DNA of 64,000 bases from CAZROT01 sp964601895. GTDB taxonomy: Bacteria > Pseudomonadota > Gammaproteobacteria > Enterobacterales > Enterobacteriaceae. Location of the stretch: positions 1 to 64,000 of the forward strand of contig CAZROT010000011.1 of the NCBI GenBank assembly GCA_964601895.1, read 5' to 3'. Made by a program: the position numbers and the translations under genes. Shown here piece by piece: positions 17,085 to 25,425 of the stretch. Within the stretch, counting starts at the first letter, position 1, and each line of letters starts with the position of its first letter. The notes under the pieces are model-generated. The model searched no databases. It saw only the letters and a program-made list of their open reading frames with translations, and was not told where the DNA came from.

Positions 17085-17912
17085 CTAAAACAGTTTTTCC
17101 ATTTCCTGTGCCCGTGTCATCACCGCCCGCATGGCTTTTGAAACCGTGTCAGCCAGTTTCTGTTCATGAAACACACGCAACGCTTCTGCCGTTGTTCCTC
17201 CGGCAGACGTGACCTGCGCGCATAGCGTTGATAAAGGCATATCCGGATTGGCGGCAACGACTGCAGCAACACCCGATACTGTCTGTTGCACAACCAGACG
17301 TGCAGTCTTCGCAGTAAAACCAAGATGCTGTGCTTCCTGCTGTATGGCGTCCATAAACAGGAAAAAATAGGCAGGCGCACTGCCCGCCGCCGCTGTCATA
17401 ATATTGATATCTTCCTCAGAATCCAGCCAGCAAATTCTGCCTGTAGTACTCATTAATGCACTGGTAAAATCTCTGTCCGGCAGACTGACTCCCGGTGACG
17501 CAAATAAGCCACTCATCCCTTCACCTGCCATTGCCGGACTGTTTGGCATAATGCGAATCAGGCTGAGTCGGGCACCCAGTAATCTGTCAAAACGCGCAAG
17601 AGATATGCCTGCCGCTATCGACAGAATCAGTTTGTTTGACAAATTAACGTTTGTGCGTAACAGCTGGCAGACATCCGCCATAATCTGGGGTTTGACAGCC
17701 AGCACGATAACATCCGCATGCTGGGAAAAACCCACATTATCGTGACTACTGGTAATACCAAATTGCTCAGCCAGTGCGTCTCTGTTCAACGCTGAAGGAG
17801 CACACACGCTAATTAATGATGCAGGATAACCTGCATTAACCAGCCCGGTTATCATGGCGCGTGCCATATTACCCGCACCAAGGAAAGTGATTTTCCGGTA
17901 TTGCAAGACCAT
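17085..17912 (-). CDS. proC: Pyrroline-5-carboxylate reductase
   Basis: This 275-residue enzyme makes the last step of proline synthesis, reducing pyrroline-5-carboxylate with NAD(P)H. The Rossmann motif FLGAGNMARAMI is at residues ~10-21. The C-terminal dimer domain holds the conserved AGSAPAYFFLF and TSAGGTTAEAL motifs. The start overlaps the yggS stop by one base, implying coupled translation. The yggS-proC-yggT order is that of enterics. Confidence 0.95.
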   Translation of the reverse strand: MVLQYRKITFLGAGNMARAMITGLVNAGYPASLISVCAPSALNRDALAEQFGITSSHDNVGFSQHADVIVLAVKPQIMADVCQLLRTNVNLSNKLILSIAAGISLARFDRLLGARLSLIRIMPNSPAMAGEGMSGLFASPGVSLPDRDFTSALMSTTGRICWLDSEEDINIMTAAAGSAPAYFFLFMDAIQQEAQHLGFTAKTARLVVQQTVSGVAAVVAANPDMPLSTLCAQVTSAGGTTAEALRVFHEQKLADTVSKAMRAVMTRAQEMEKLF

Positions 17913-18631
17913 TACCTCCGGTTAAATGAACAGGCTGGGAGAGCTGCATCGCGTTCGCCAAAAATTGCCCTGCCAATGCGCACTAACGTACTACCTGCAC
18001 GGATGGCCGCTACCATGTCATCCGTCATTCCCATGGACAGGGTATCAATCCATGGATAGTGCACCTTTAATGTTAAAAAAGCCTGGTGGATGCGTTCAAA
18101 GGCTGCCAGCTGACGTGAATAGTCCTTTTCGATTGCAGGAATCATCATTAAGCCACGTAACTGCAATTGGGGCAGAAGATAAATACTGGCAGCAAAGTCG
18201 GGTAATTCATCCAGACTGATGCCTGATTTCCGTACTGCATTATTGCTATTGATTTGAATAAGAATATTCAAAGCAGTTTTAGTCAGCGGACGCTGAACGC
18301 TTAATCTTTGGGCAATTTTAAGACGGTCAACAGTATGACACCAGTCAAAATTTTCAGCGACCAGTTTACTTTTATTGGACTGCAGCTGGCCAATAAAATG
18401 CCATTCCAGTTCAGCATGTTGCACAAAATAGCGCTTTTTCTCCATGGCTTCCTGAAGATAACTTTCACCAAACGCACGCTGTCCGGCAGCAATAGCTGCT
18501 TCGATAGCTGCCACGGATTTGTTTTTACTCACTGCAAGTAATGTCACTTCTTGTGGAGAACGTGCACAACCTTGCGCAATAGTGGCAATACGCTCCCTGA
18601 CAGAAAGGAGGTTTTGCTGAACAGTACTCAT
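17912..18631 (-). CDS. yggS: PLP homeostasis protein (YggS/PipY)
   Basis: This is a 239-residue COG0325 protein: a single-domain, PLP-binding TIM barrel without known catalysis that keeps vitamin B6 and amino-acid pools balanced. The PLP-binding Lys lies in LLAVSKNKS near residue 35. FGESYLQEAMEK, WHFIGQLQSNK and the C-terminal SMGMTDDMVAAI and GSTLVRIG motifs are present. It is divergent to the pilT-like gene by about 20 bases, so the two promoters overlap. Confidence 0.94.
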   Translation of the reverse strand: MSTVQQNLLSVRERIATIAQGCARSPQEVTLLAVSKNKSVAAIEAAIAAGQRAFGESYLQEAMEKKRYFVQHAELEWHFIGQLQSNKSKLVAENFDWCHTVDRLKIAQRLSVQRPLTKTALNILIQINSNNAVRKSGISLDELPDFAASIYLLPQLQLRGLMMIPAIEKDYSRQLAAFERIHQAFLTLKVHYPWIDTLSMGMTDDMVAAIRAGSTLVRIGRAIFGERDAALPACSFNRR

Positions 18632-18651
18632 ATAACCTCGGGGAGGATGAA

Positions 18652-19702
18652 ATGAATATCAATGAATTTGTTGAACGTAGTGTAAAGCAAAATGCATCCG
18701 ATCTGCACTTTTGTGTGGGCCATCTTCCTGTCATGCGTATTACAGGCGACCTGCATTTTTGCATGACCTGTTCTCCTGTCAGTCAGCAATGGATGGAAAC
18801 GCTGTGTCAGCAGCTGTTGAATGATACTCAGCGTTGCTCCTTACAGCAACATCATCATATTGATTTTGCCTGTCAGCTACCGGGTAACACACGGCTTCGT
18901 GGCCATTTTTTCTATCAACAACGAGGGCTTTCATTGACTTTTCGCCTGCTGCCAGCAAACTGCCCGACACTGGAATCTCTCCATATTCCGGCAATCATCA
19001 GCAACGCTGATGATGCAGAAAAACGGCCTGATTCTGGTCAGTGGCCCCACCGGCAGTGGTAAATCAACAACACTGGCGGCAATAATTCATGCCATAAATC
19101 AACAATGCCAGAAACATATCATAACCCTGGAAGACCCCATAGAATTTATCCATACAAGCCAGCATTGTCTGATACAACAGAGGGAATTAGGGTGTCACAC
19201 GCATTCCCTGGCGGAGGGATTACATGCTCTGTTACGTGAAGATCCGGATATCATTTTAGTAGGAGAATTACGCGACGCAGACAGCATTCGTCTGGCGCTG
19301 ACAGTTGCAGAAACCGGCCATTTAGTACTGGCAACGTTACATACCGCTAGCGCCACACAGGCACCAGAGAGGCTGGTGAGTGTTTTTCCCGCACAGGAAA
19401 AAATTCATATTCAGGCCCAGATAGCAGGTAATCTGCTGGCGGTTATCGCACAAAAACTGCTGCCAAAACAGGGAGGGGGGCAGGTAGCCATTTTTGAAAT
19501 TCTCACCAATACCCCTGCAGTCTGCAATCTTATCAGGGAAGGTAAGACTCACCAGTTACAAAACATCCTGCAAACCAGTGCTCAATGTGGTATGCAGACA
19601 TTTGCCCAGGGGCTTGAACAACGTCAGAAACAGGGACTGTTGTCGGAGTCTGTCATGAATTCACTGCAGATGAATACTGTGCAAACCAGCTTTCGAGAAT
19701 AA
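18652..19702 (+). pseudogene. pilT: PilT/YggR-type ATPase split by a one-base frameshift
   Basis: Two overlapping frames, 18652-19062 and 19010-19702, together give a full-length PilT-family ATPase. The first carries the N-terminal domain (NASDLHFCVGHLP). The second holds the Walker A motif SGPTGSGKSTT, the Asp box around LREDPDIILVGE, Walker B and the His box. The reading frame changes at an A5 tract (19018-19022): with one A fewer, DDAE would continue straight into NGLILVSGPTG. The insertion therefore looks recent, a sequencing error, or rescued by slippage. No pilus genes are near. Its 3' end overlaps convergent ruvX by 50 bases. Confidence 0.85.
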
Positions 19703-20090
19703 TCACTGCTGATGCTGCATCAACACGCCCTTTATCCAGTGCACGATAACCCCCTTTGTCAAAAAGCCCGGCACGCGCCTCAACTGTAGTCAGCCGTTCG
19801 TCGTGCAGGAGAGGCTTTACACCAAATCTGCCCTCAAAATCATCGGCAAAATCACGCACACAGGTAGTTAAAGGCTGTTCACTGCCATCCATGTTGAGGG
19901 GTAATCCTACTACCACCAAATCAGGTTGCCACTCTTTAAGTAATTTCTCTATTTTTTGCCAGTCAGGTGTACCTGAGTGAACTTTAATTGCACCCAGAGC
20001 ACGTGCAGTACCTGTTACCTCCTGGCCAATAGCAACACCCATACTTTTGGTACCAAAATCAAAGGCAAGCAGAGTTCGATGGTGGATCAT
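19653..20090 (-). CDS. yqgF: Pre-16S rRNA nuclease / Holliday-junction resolvase-like RuvX
   Basis: This is a 145-residue RNase H-fold nuclease of the YqgF/RuvX family, essential for 16S rRNA 5'-end maturation in E. coli. It has LLAFDFGTKSMGVAIG with the first catalytic Asp, VVGLPLNMDGSEQ, HDERLTTVEA, and a final DAASAVIIL Asp. Its length is close to E. coli (138). It abuts yqgE (stop and start share position 20090), the conserved enteric pair. Its 3' end runs 50 bases into the convergent pilT-like gene. Confidence 0.94.
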   Translation of the reverse strand: MIHHRTLLAFDFGTKSMGVAIGQEVTGTARALGAIKVHSGTPDWQKIEKLLKEWQPDLVVVGLPLNMDGSEQPLTTCVRDFADDFEGRFGVKPLLHDERLTTVEARAGLFDKGGYRALDKGRVDAASAVIILESWFAQYSSAVNS

Positions 20091-20653
20091 CAGGCATGCC
20101 CTGCATGGAGAGCTACCCTCAGCATATCAATACCGAGTTTACTGGCTGCTTTACGCCAACGCCTGGCGGCAGGAGTATGGAACAAAATCTGCGTATCAGC
20201 TTCAATTGTCAACCAGACATTATTGCGCACTTCCTTTTCCAGCTGCCCCTGCTGCCATCCTGCATAGCCCAATGCCAGCAGTACGTCAGGTGGCTGTTGT
20301 GCTGTACCGAGGGTGGCCAGCACATCTTTGGATGTTGTTATCATGGTATCAGGAGATATCTGTATACTGGAGCCGAAACCTTCCTGGGGTGTATGCAGAA
20401 TAAAACCGCGATCATCTGCCAGAGGACCACCGGCAAAAACTGGCTTTGCCAGAGAAATGTCCGGATCTCTGGGCGTAGGGGTTATCCTTAACTTATGCAA
20501 AATACTTTCTATAGTAATTTTTTCCATAGGTTTATTAACCACAAGCCCCATGGCACCTTCTGCATTATGCTCGCAGATATAAATTACGGCACGCCTGAAC
20601 TGAGGCTCCAGTAAAGACGGCATGGCAATAAGAAAATGATGTTGTAAATTCAT
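20090..20653 (-). CDS. yqgE: UPF0301/DUF179 protein YqgE (AlgH family)
   Basis: This is a 187-residue AlgH/DUF179 protein, the same length as E. coli YqgE. It contains HHFLIAMPSLLEPQFRRAVIYICEHN at the N-terminus and the VFAGGPLADDRGFILH motif. The precise function is unresolved; the family has been linked to alginate and other regulatory effects. It forms a pair with ruvX and would follow gshB directly in E. coli, but mscS intervenes here. Confidence 0.93.
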   Translation of the reverse strand: MNLQHHFLIAMPSLLEPQFRRAVIYICEHNAEGAMGLVVNKPMEKITIESILHKLRITPTPRDPDISLAKPVFAGGPLADDRGFILHTPQEGFGSSIQISPDTMITTSKDVLATLGTAQQPPDVLLALGYAGWQQGQLEKEVRNNVWLTIEADTQILFHTPAARRWRKAASKLGIDMLRVALHAGHA

Positions 20654-20834
20654 CGTATGTTAATACAATCACTTGGTTAAAAAAAAGTTCCACCGTTAAG
20701 TATGCAAAATCAGTATCTGAAAAACGACAACTGACAGCTCACACTATCAGACACTGAAAAAAATCTTTCAGGCAATAAAAAGCAGGGTACTTTGCTAAAT
20801 AATGACTATTTCTTATAGCGCGATACACCAGAAT

Positions 20835-21644
20835 TTAGGCAATATTCAGGTTATTGGCGTCCAGCACACGCTTAAAATTCTCCATTAAATCCCAGAATAC
20901 CTCCTGAGCATCATGGTGCCGCGTCCACACTGACACAATAAAACTGAGTGAAGCAGCCGTCATTGCATTCAGACGAATAGTCACTCCTCTGTCATGCACC
21001 ACGCGCTTATCAGCAGCAATCACACCACCCAATACTTTTTTGACGACATCGATATCAGCATGATAAGCAACGTCAATTATCATATCAGTACGACACTCAG
21101 GCTCACGAGTAAAATTAATAATGTTGTTAGCAACAATTTTGCTATTAGGTATTACAATAAGTTTACCATCAGGGGTACAGAGCGTAGTGGAAAAAATCTG
21201 CACCTGCGTGACTGTTCCCATGGCACCACCTGCGTCCACATATTCTCCGCAACGAAACGGCCGCAGAAGCACCAACATAATTCCCGCTGCAACGTTAGAC
21301 AAGGACCCCTGCAATGCCAGGCCTACTGCCAGACCCGCCGCACCGATTACGGCAATTATCGATGCTGTCTGGACACCAAAACACCCCAATACCGCCACCA
21401 GCGTAAATGCCAGAACACTGTAACGCAGCATGGCTGATAAAAAGTCGGCGACTGTAGGCTCAACATCATGTAATTTCATTACCCTGCCCACAGAGCCTGC
21501 AATGACCTTTGCCAGAAAAAATCCCGCAACGGCAATCAGCACAGCGCTGGCAGCATTGATGACACTCTGCACAATAAAATCCTGATGTGCGTCCAGCCAG
21601 TGGCTTGAATCGTTTACTATGTCAATTACGTCAATATCTTCCAT
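20835..21644 (-). CDS. mscS: Small-conductance mechanosensitive channel, C-terminally short
   Basis: This is a 269-residue MscS channel that opens under hypo-osmotic shock. Three TM helices are followed by the pore helix VGLALQGSLSNVAAGIML, then the beta domain around GTVTQVQIFSTTL. The ATG at 21644 gives MEDIDVIDIV, matching E. coli MscS (MEDLNVV), and has AGGTGA before it. A longer frame to 21728 would overlap gshB and is rejected. The protein ends at LDANNLNIA, whereas E. coli MscS continues about 17 residues that form the terminal beta-barrel, so this copy is truncated. It is inserted between gshB and yqgE. Confidence 0.9.
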   Translation of the reverse strand: MEDIDVIDIVNDSSHWLDAHQDFIVQSVINAASAVLIAVAGFFLAKVIAGSVGRVMKLHDVEPTVADFLSAMLRYSVLAFTLVAVLGCFGVQTASIIAVIGAAGLAVGLALQGSLSNVAAGIMLVLLRPFRCGEYVDAGGAMGTVTQVQIFSTTLCTPDGKLIVIPNSKIVANNIINFTREPECRTDMIIDVAYHADIDVVKKVLGGVIAADKRVVHDRGVTIRLNAMTAASLSFIVSVWTRHHDAQEVFWDLMENFKRVLDANNLNIA

Positions 21645-21687
21645 TGCATTCACCTGAACTGTGTAAAAGAATTCATTATCAAACAAT

Positions 21688-22650
21688 TTATACTGATAAT
21701 GGGCTCTGCAACCGTTTTGTAATGGCATCCATCAACGGACTCGTAATGGACGATTGTCCCAAAACTGCTTCAATTTCACGTATACAGGTGGGGCTGGTGA
21801 CATTAATTTCCGTGAGATTATCACCAATAATGTCAAGGCCAACAAACATCAGCCCTTTTTGTTTTAATACCGGCGCCACAGTACGGGCAATATGCCAGTC
21901 ACGCTCACTGAGAGAACGAACCTCACCACGCCCACCCGCGGCAAGATTACCGCGCGTTTCACCAGGTGAAGGAATCCGTGCCAGACACAAGGGAACAGGC
22001 TCACCATCGACCACCAGCACACGTTTATCGCCCTGTTGAATCTCAGGTAAAAATTTTTGCGCCATACAAAAAAAATGGCCATGTTGCGTCAACGTTTCAA
22101 CGACAACAGAAAAATTAGGATCATCCTGTTTAATGCGAAACACTGATGCTCCCCCCATGCCATCTAACGGTTTTAAAATGATATCACCATGCTGTTGATA
22201 AAATTCGCGGATAAGGGTGATATCACGGCTCACCAGGGTATCCGGTGTCAGCTCGGGAAACCAGGCAGTAAAAAGCTTTTCATTACAGTCACGCAGACTT
22301 TGTGGTTTATTAATAACCAGGGCTCCTTTCATCTCTGCACGTTCCAGAATGGACGTTGCATAGATAAATTCTGTATTAAACGGAGGATCCTTGCGCATCA
22401 GAATGATATCCAGCTCGTGTAGTGCAATTTTTTGCATCTCACCAAACTGATACCAGTTATCCGCATCATCCTGTACACTCAGCAAGCGGGCGTGCCCACG
22501 GGCCTCGCCATTACGCAGACTGAGAGAATTCATCTCCATATAATACAACGCCCAGCCACGCTTTTGTGCTTCCAATAACATGGCAAAACTACTGTCTTTC
22601 TTTATATTGATAGACCCAATTGGATCCATCACAATGCCCAGTTTTATCAT
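21688..22650 (-). CDS. gshB: Glutathione synthetase
   Basis: This 320-residue ATP-grasp ligase joins gamma-glutamylcysteine and glycine to make glutathione; E. coli GshB has 315 residues. Seen are KLGIVMDPIGSI at the N-terminus, the KPLDGMGGASVFRI ATP-grasp loop, the AGGRGEVRSLSERD segment and EINVTSPTCIREIE at the active site. It follows rsmE by eight bases and is therefore probably cotranscribed with it, as in E. coli. Confidence 0.96.
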   Translation of the reverse strand: MIKLGIVMDPIGSINIKKDSSFAMLLEAQKRGWALYYMEMNSLSLRNGEARGHARLLSVQDDADNWYQFGEMQKIALHELDIILMRKDPPFNTEFIYATSILERAEMKGALVINKPQSLRDCNEKLFTAWFPELTPDTLVSRDITLIREFYQQHGDIILKPLDGMGGASVFRIKQDDPNFSVVVETLTQHGHFFCMAQKFLPEIQQGDKRVLVVDGEPVPLCLARIPSPGETRGNLAAGGRGEVRSLSERDWHIARTVAPVLKQKGLMFVGLDIIGDNLTEINVTSPTCIREIEAVLGQSSITSPLMDAITKRLQSPLSV

Positions 22651-22658
22651 ATTTCCCC

Positions 22659-23393
22659 TTAACCCAAATCACCGAACCTGACCTGCAACGCAGTGATTGC
22701 AGCCAGTGCTGCTGTTTCTGTACGCAATATACGCGGTCCCAACAACACCTCTACAAATCCATGACAGCGGGTCATGGCAATTTCATCAACAGATAACCCC
22801 CCTTCAGGGCCAATTAACAGGCGTATCTTATTATTGGATAAGGGCGGCAATTTGTTGATATGCTGGCCGGCCCCGGGATGCAGATTCACTTTAAGTGAAT
22901 TATCCTGCCAGCAGCACCAGCTGGCCAGAGGTATGGCGGGGCGTATTACGGGGACTCGGTTACGACCACATTGCTCACAGGCAGCAATAGCAATGCTCTG
23001 CCACTGCTGTATTTTTTTCACCAAACGTGCATCATCAAACTTAACACCACAGTATTCAGAAAACAAAGGCGTAATAGTAGCAACACCGAGCTCTACCGAC
23101 TTCTGAATAGTAAATTCCATTCTTTCACCACGCGAAATAACCTGCCCAAGATGCAGATCTAGTGGTGATTCCCTGTCCTGCACCACCGCATCAGCAAGCC
23201 CTGCGATGGCTGTCTTCTTATCCAGCAAAATGATACTGGCATTAAATATCTGATTACTGCCATCAAACAACACCAGCTGCTGACCTTCTTTCATACGCAG
23301 CACCCGACTCAGATGATGAAAAGCTTCTGCCGAAAGAACAACGTCAGTATGAGCCTGCAACGGTTCAGGATGATAAATACGGGGTATACGCAT
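22659..23393 (-). CDS. rsmE: 16S rRNA (uracil1498-N3)-methyltransferase
   Basis: This 244-residue SPOUT methyltransferase modifies U1498 of 16S rRNA. An N-terminal PUA-like domain begins MRIPRIYHPEPL. The C-terminal trefoil knot has RLLIGPEGGLSVDEI and LGPRILRTETA, the SAM-binding motifs. The length equals E. coli RsmE (243). It precedes gshB by eight bases. The endA/sprT genes that lie between metK and rsmE in E. coli are absent. Confidence 0.95.
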   Translation of the reverse strand: MRIPRIYHPEPLQAHTDVVLSAEAFHHLSRVLRMKEGQQLVLFDGSNQIFNASIILLDKKTAIAGLADAVVQDRESPLDLHLGQVISRGERMEFTIQKSVELGVATITPLFSEYCGVKFDDARLVKKIQQWQSIAIAACEQCGRNRVPVIRPAIPLASWCCWQDNSLKVNLHPGAGQHINKLPPLSNNKIRLLIGPEGGLSVDEIAMTRCHGFVEVLLGPRILRTETAALAAITALQVRFGDLG

Positions 23394-23646
23394 CAGTCTG
23401 ACTCTGGTAGAGCAAAAAAAAACGCCTGCGTGGCACAGTCATGGGTATTATCATTTAACTGGTAACAGGCACCTGCAACAACGAAGGTGATGATAACACG
23501 CAGAAAAAATCTTCCTGAAAGGGTGGTTTGCTGTTAACCTGGAACGCATCCAGATAACCATATAACTGGAATAGCACAATCAGGCCTGAAAGTATCACTT
23601 CCAGGCTTGAATTATGTGCCGGGTTGTTAAAATAACAGCAGCTTGT

Positions 23647-24801
23647 TCATGCCAGACCCGCGGTATGACGCAGCAGATCAGCTTTATCAGTCCGTTCCCA
23701 GGGAAATTGTTCACGACCAAAATGGCCATATGTTGCTGTCTGGCGATAAATGGGTTGCAATAGATTCAACATGTTAATCAATCCCCATGGACGTAGATCA
23801 AAAAACTCACGCACCATTAGGGTTAATTGTTCGGATGAGATTTTACCGGTATTAAACGTCTCAACCATGATTGAGGTGGGTTCTGCAATACCAATAGCGT
23901 AAGAAATCTGCACCTCACAGCGTTCTGCCAGACCTGCAGCAACAATATTTTTTGCTACATAACGCGCCGCGTAAGCGCCAGAACGATCAACTTTTGAAGG
24001 ATCCTTACCCGAAAAAGCACCGCCGCCATGACGGGCCTGTCCACCATAGCTATCAACAATAATTTTACGCCCGGTCAAGCCACAGTCACCCATGGGGCCG
24101 CCAATCACAAAACGCCCGGTTGGATTAATAAAGTATTTCGTGCTGGTACTCAGCCACTCTGAGGGCAGAACAGGTTTAATGATTTCTTCCATCACGGCTT
24201 CCTGCAGCGTTGACTGATTCACCTCTTCTGCATGCTGTGTGGACAGTACCACAGTATCAATACCGGTTATTTTGTCATCAACATATTGAAAAGTTACCTG
24301 GCTTTTCGCATCAGGACGCAGCCAGGGAAGTTTCCCTGCTTTACGTACTTCCGACTGACGCTGGACAAGACGATGTGCGTATGTGATGGGTGCTGGCATC
24401 AGGATATCCGTTTCACTGGTGGCATAGCCAAACATCAACCCCTGATCACCCGCCCCCTGTGCCAGAGGATCAGCACGATCAACACCCTGGTTGATATCTA
24501 CAGACTGTTTACCAATGGCACTGAGTACAGCACAGGAATTGGCGTCAAAGCCCATGTCAGAATTAACATAACCAATCTCACGCAGGGTACGGCGTGTTAT
24601 CTCTTCGATATCAACCCACGCACTGGTGGTAATTTCTCCACCCACCAGAACCATGCCGGTTTTCACAAAAGTTTCACAGGCAACCCGCGCCTGTAGATCC
24701 TGACTCAGGATAGCATCAAGCACTGCATCAGAAATTTGATCTGCAATTTTATCCGGATGCCCTTCTGATACTGACTCAGAGGTAAAGAGATAGTTAGCCA
24801 T
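23647..24801 (-). CDS. metK: S-adenosylmethionine synthetase
   Basis: This 384-residue enzyme makes SAM from methionine and ATP; the length is identical to E. coli MetK. Family signatures are SVSEGHPDKIADQISDAV at residues ~10-27, GAGDQGLMFGYA, and the P-loop GGGAFSGKDPSKVDRSGAY. The gene is monocistronic. A tandem MetJ-like operator lies about 140-160 bases upstream. The C-terminus ELFPWERTDKA-type segment is intact. Confidence 0.97.
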   Translation of the reverse strand: MANYLFTSESVSEGHPDKIADQISDAVLDAILSQDLQARVACETFVKTGMVLVGGEITTSAWVDIEEITRRTLREIGYVNSDMGFDANSCAVLSAIGKQSVDINQGVDRADPLAQGAGDQGLMFGYATSETDILMPAPITYAHRLVQRQSEVRKAGKLPWLRPDAKSQVTFQYVDDKITGIDTVVLSTQHAEEVNQSTLQEAVMEEIIKPVLPSEWLSTSTKYFINPTGRFVIGGPMGDCGLTGRKIIVDSYGGQARHGGGAFSGKDPSKVDRSGAYAARYVAKNIVAAGLAERCEVQISYAIGIAEPTSIMVETFNTGKISSEQLTLMVREFFDLRPWGLINMLNLLQPIYRQTATYGHFGREQFPWERTDKADLLRHTAGLA

Positions 24802-24937
24802 TGTATTGTTACCTTAATTTTTTACTTTCAACCGCATAGATTAACAATGATTTGAGACTGTTAATATAATTCATAACAGGACATTGCAGACAGGAGCCCA
24901 AAAAAATGCTATCAGTACTGTTTTCTGTCTTTATTTT

Positions 24938-24961
24938 AGACGTTTTAACATCTGGACGGCT
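24938..24961. promoter_or_regulatory. Three tandem MetJ boxes upstream of metK
   Basis: AGACGTTT, TAACATCT and GGACGGCT follow one another without gaps and match the palindromic 8-bp met box AGACGTCT at 7, 5 and 6 positions. Tandem arrangement and location in the metK upstream region are as in E. coli met operons, where MetJ with SAM represses. metJ itself is not in the window. Confidence 0.6.
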
Positions 24962-25132
24962 ACTATAAATCAGTTCTTATCATGATTACCAATATTTTTT
25001 AAGCGGATGCTAATGGTTTCCATAATACCCATCAGGAGGTGAAATTTCATGCAGGTAATACCTGCATGCTAATCACTAACCATCGACTATTTTCCCCAGA
25101 CCCTGACTTAAGGACGTTGTTTTTAAAACATA

Positions 25133-25261
25133 TATATCCAAAGTATTTCGAATTGCAGCAAGGCGGCAGGAAAGCGAATCCCCCATGAGCCCAGGCCCGC
25201 TATGTGATTGGGGTGAGTGTTCGCAGCCAACACAGCTGCAGCTTCAAAGACGAAGGGTATA
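25133..25261 (-). repeat. ~128-bp palindromic intergenic repeat, copy 2
   Basis: The copy begins TATATCCAAAG and ends GACGAAGGGTATA. It shares the AATTGCAGCAAGGCGGCA and TTCGCAGCCAACACAGCTGCA blocks with copy 1 at 16311, in the same orientation. It lies between metK and speA and will fold into a long imperfect hairpin if transcribed. Confidence 0.8.
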
Positions 25262-25425
25262 GTAGATTTCACACCGGCTCTGATAACCTGGCAACATATT
25301 TGTTTCCACAGGCACTATACTTTGCGTGAAAATAATCAACAGAAGCTCTACCATTAGCGCCCTAAATCCATTCGTCCGTATTAAGACAAACCAGGCTTTG
25401 CCGGAATTACCGGCAGGAGAACAAA

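Larger units (their letters stand above)
24802..25425. other. metK-speA divergent intergenic region
   Basis: About 620 bases between the divergent metK and speA genes. It holds the MetJ-like boxes, the 128-bp palindromic repeat copy 2, and a TATACT -10-like element (25316-25321) about 105 bases before speA. No reading frame resembling the small yqgB or yqgD genes of E. coli was recognised. Confidence 0.5.

Noticed and set aside
21645..21728. Upstream extension of mscS
   Set aside because: It overlaps the gshB 3' end; the internal MED start matches the family and has a ribosome site.
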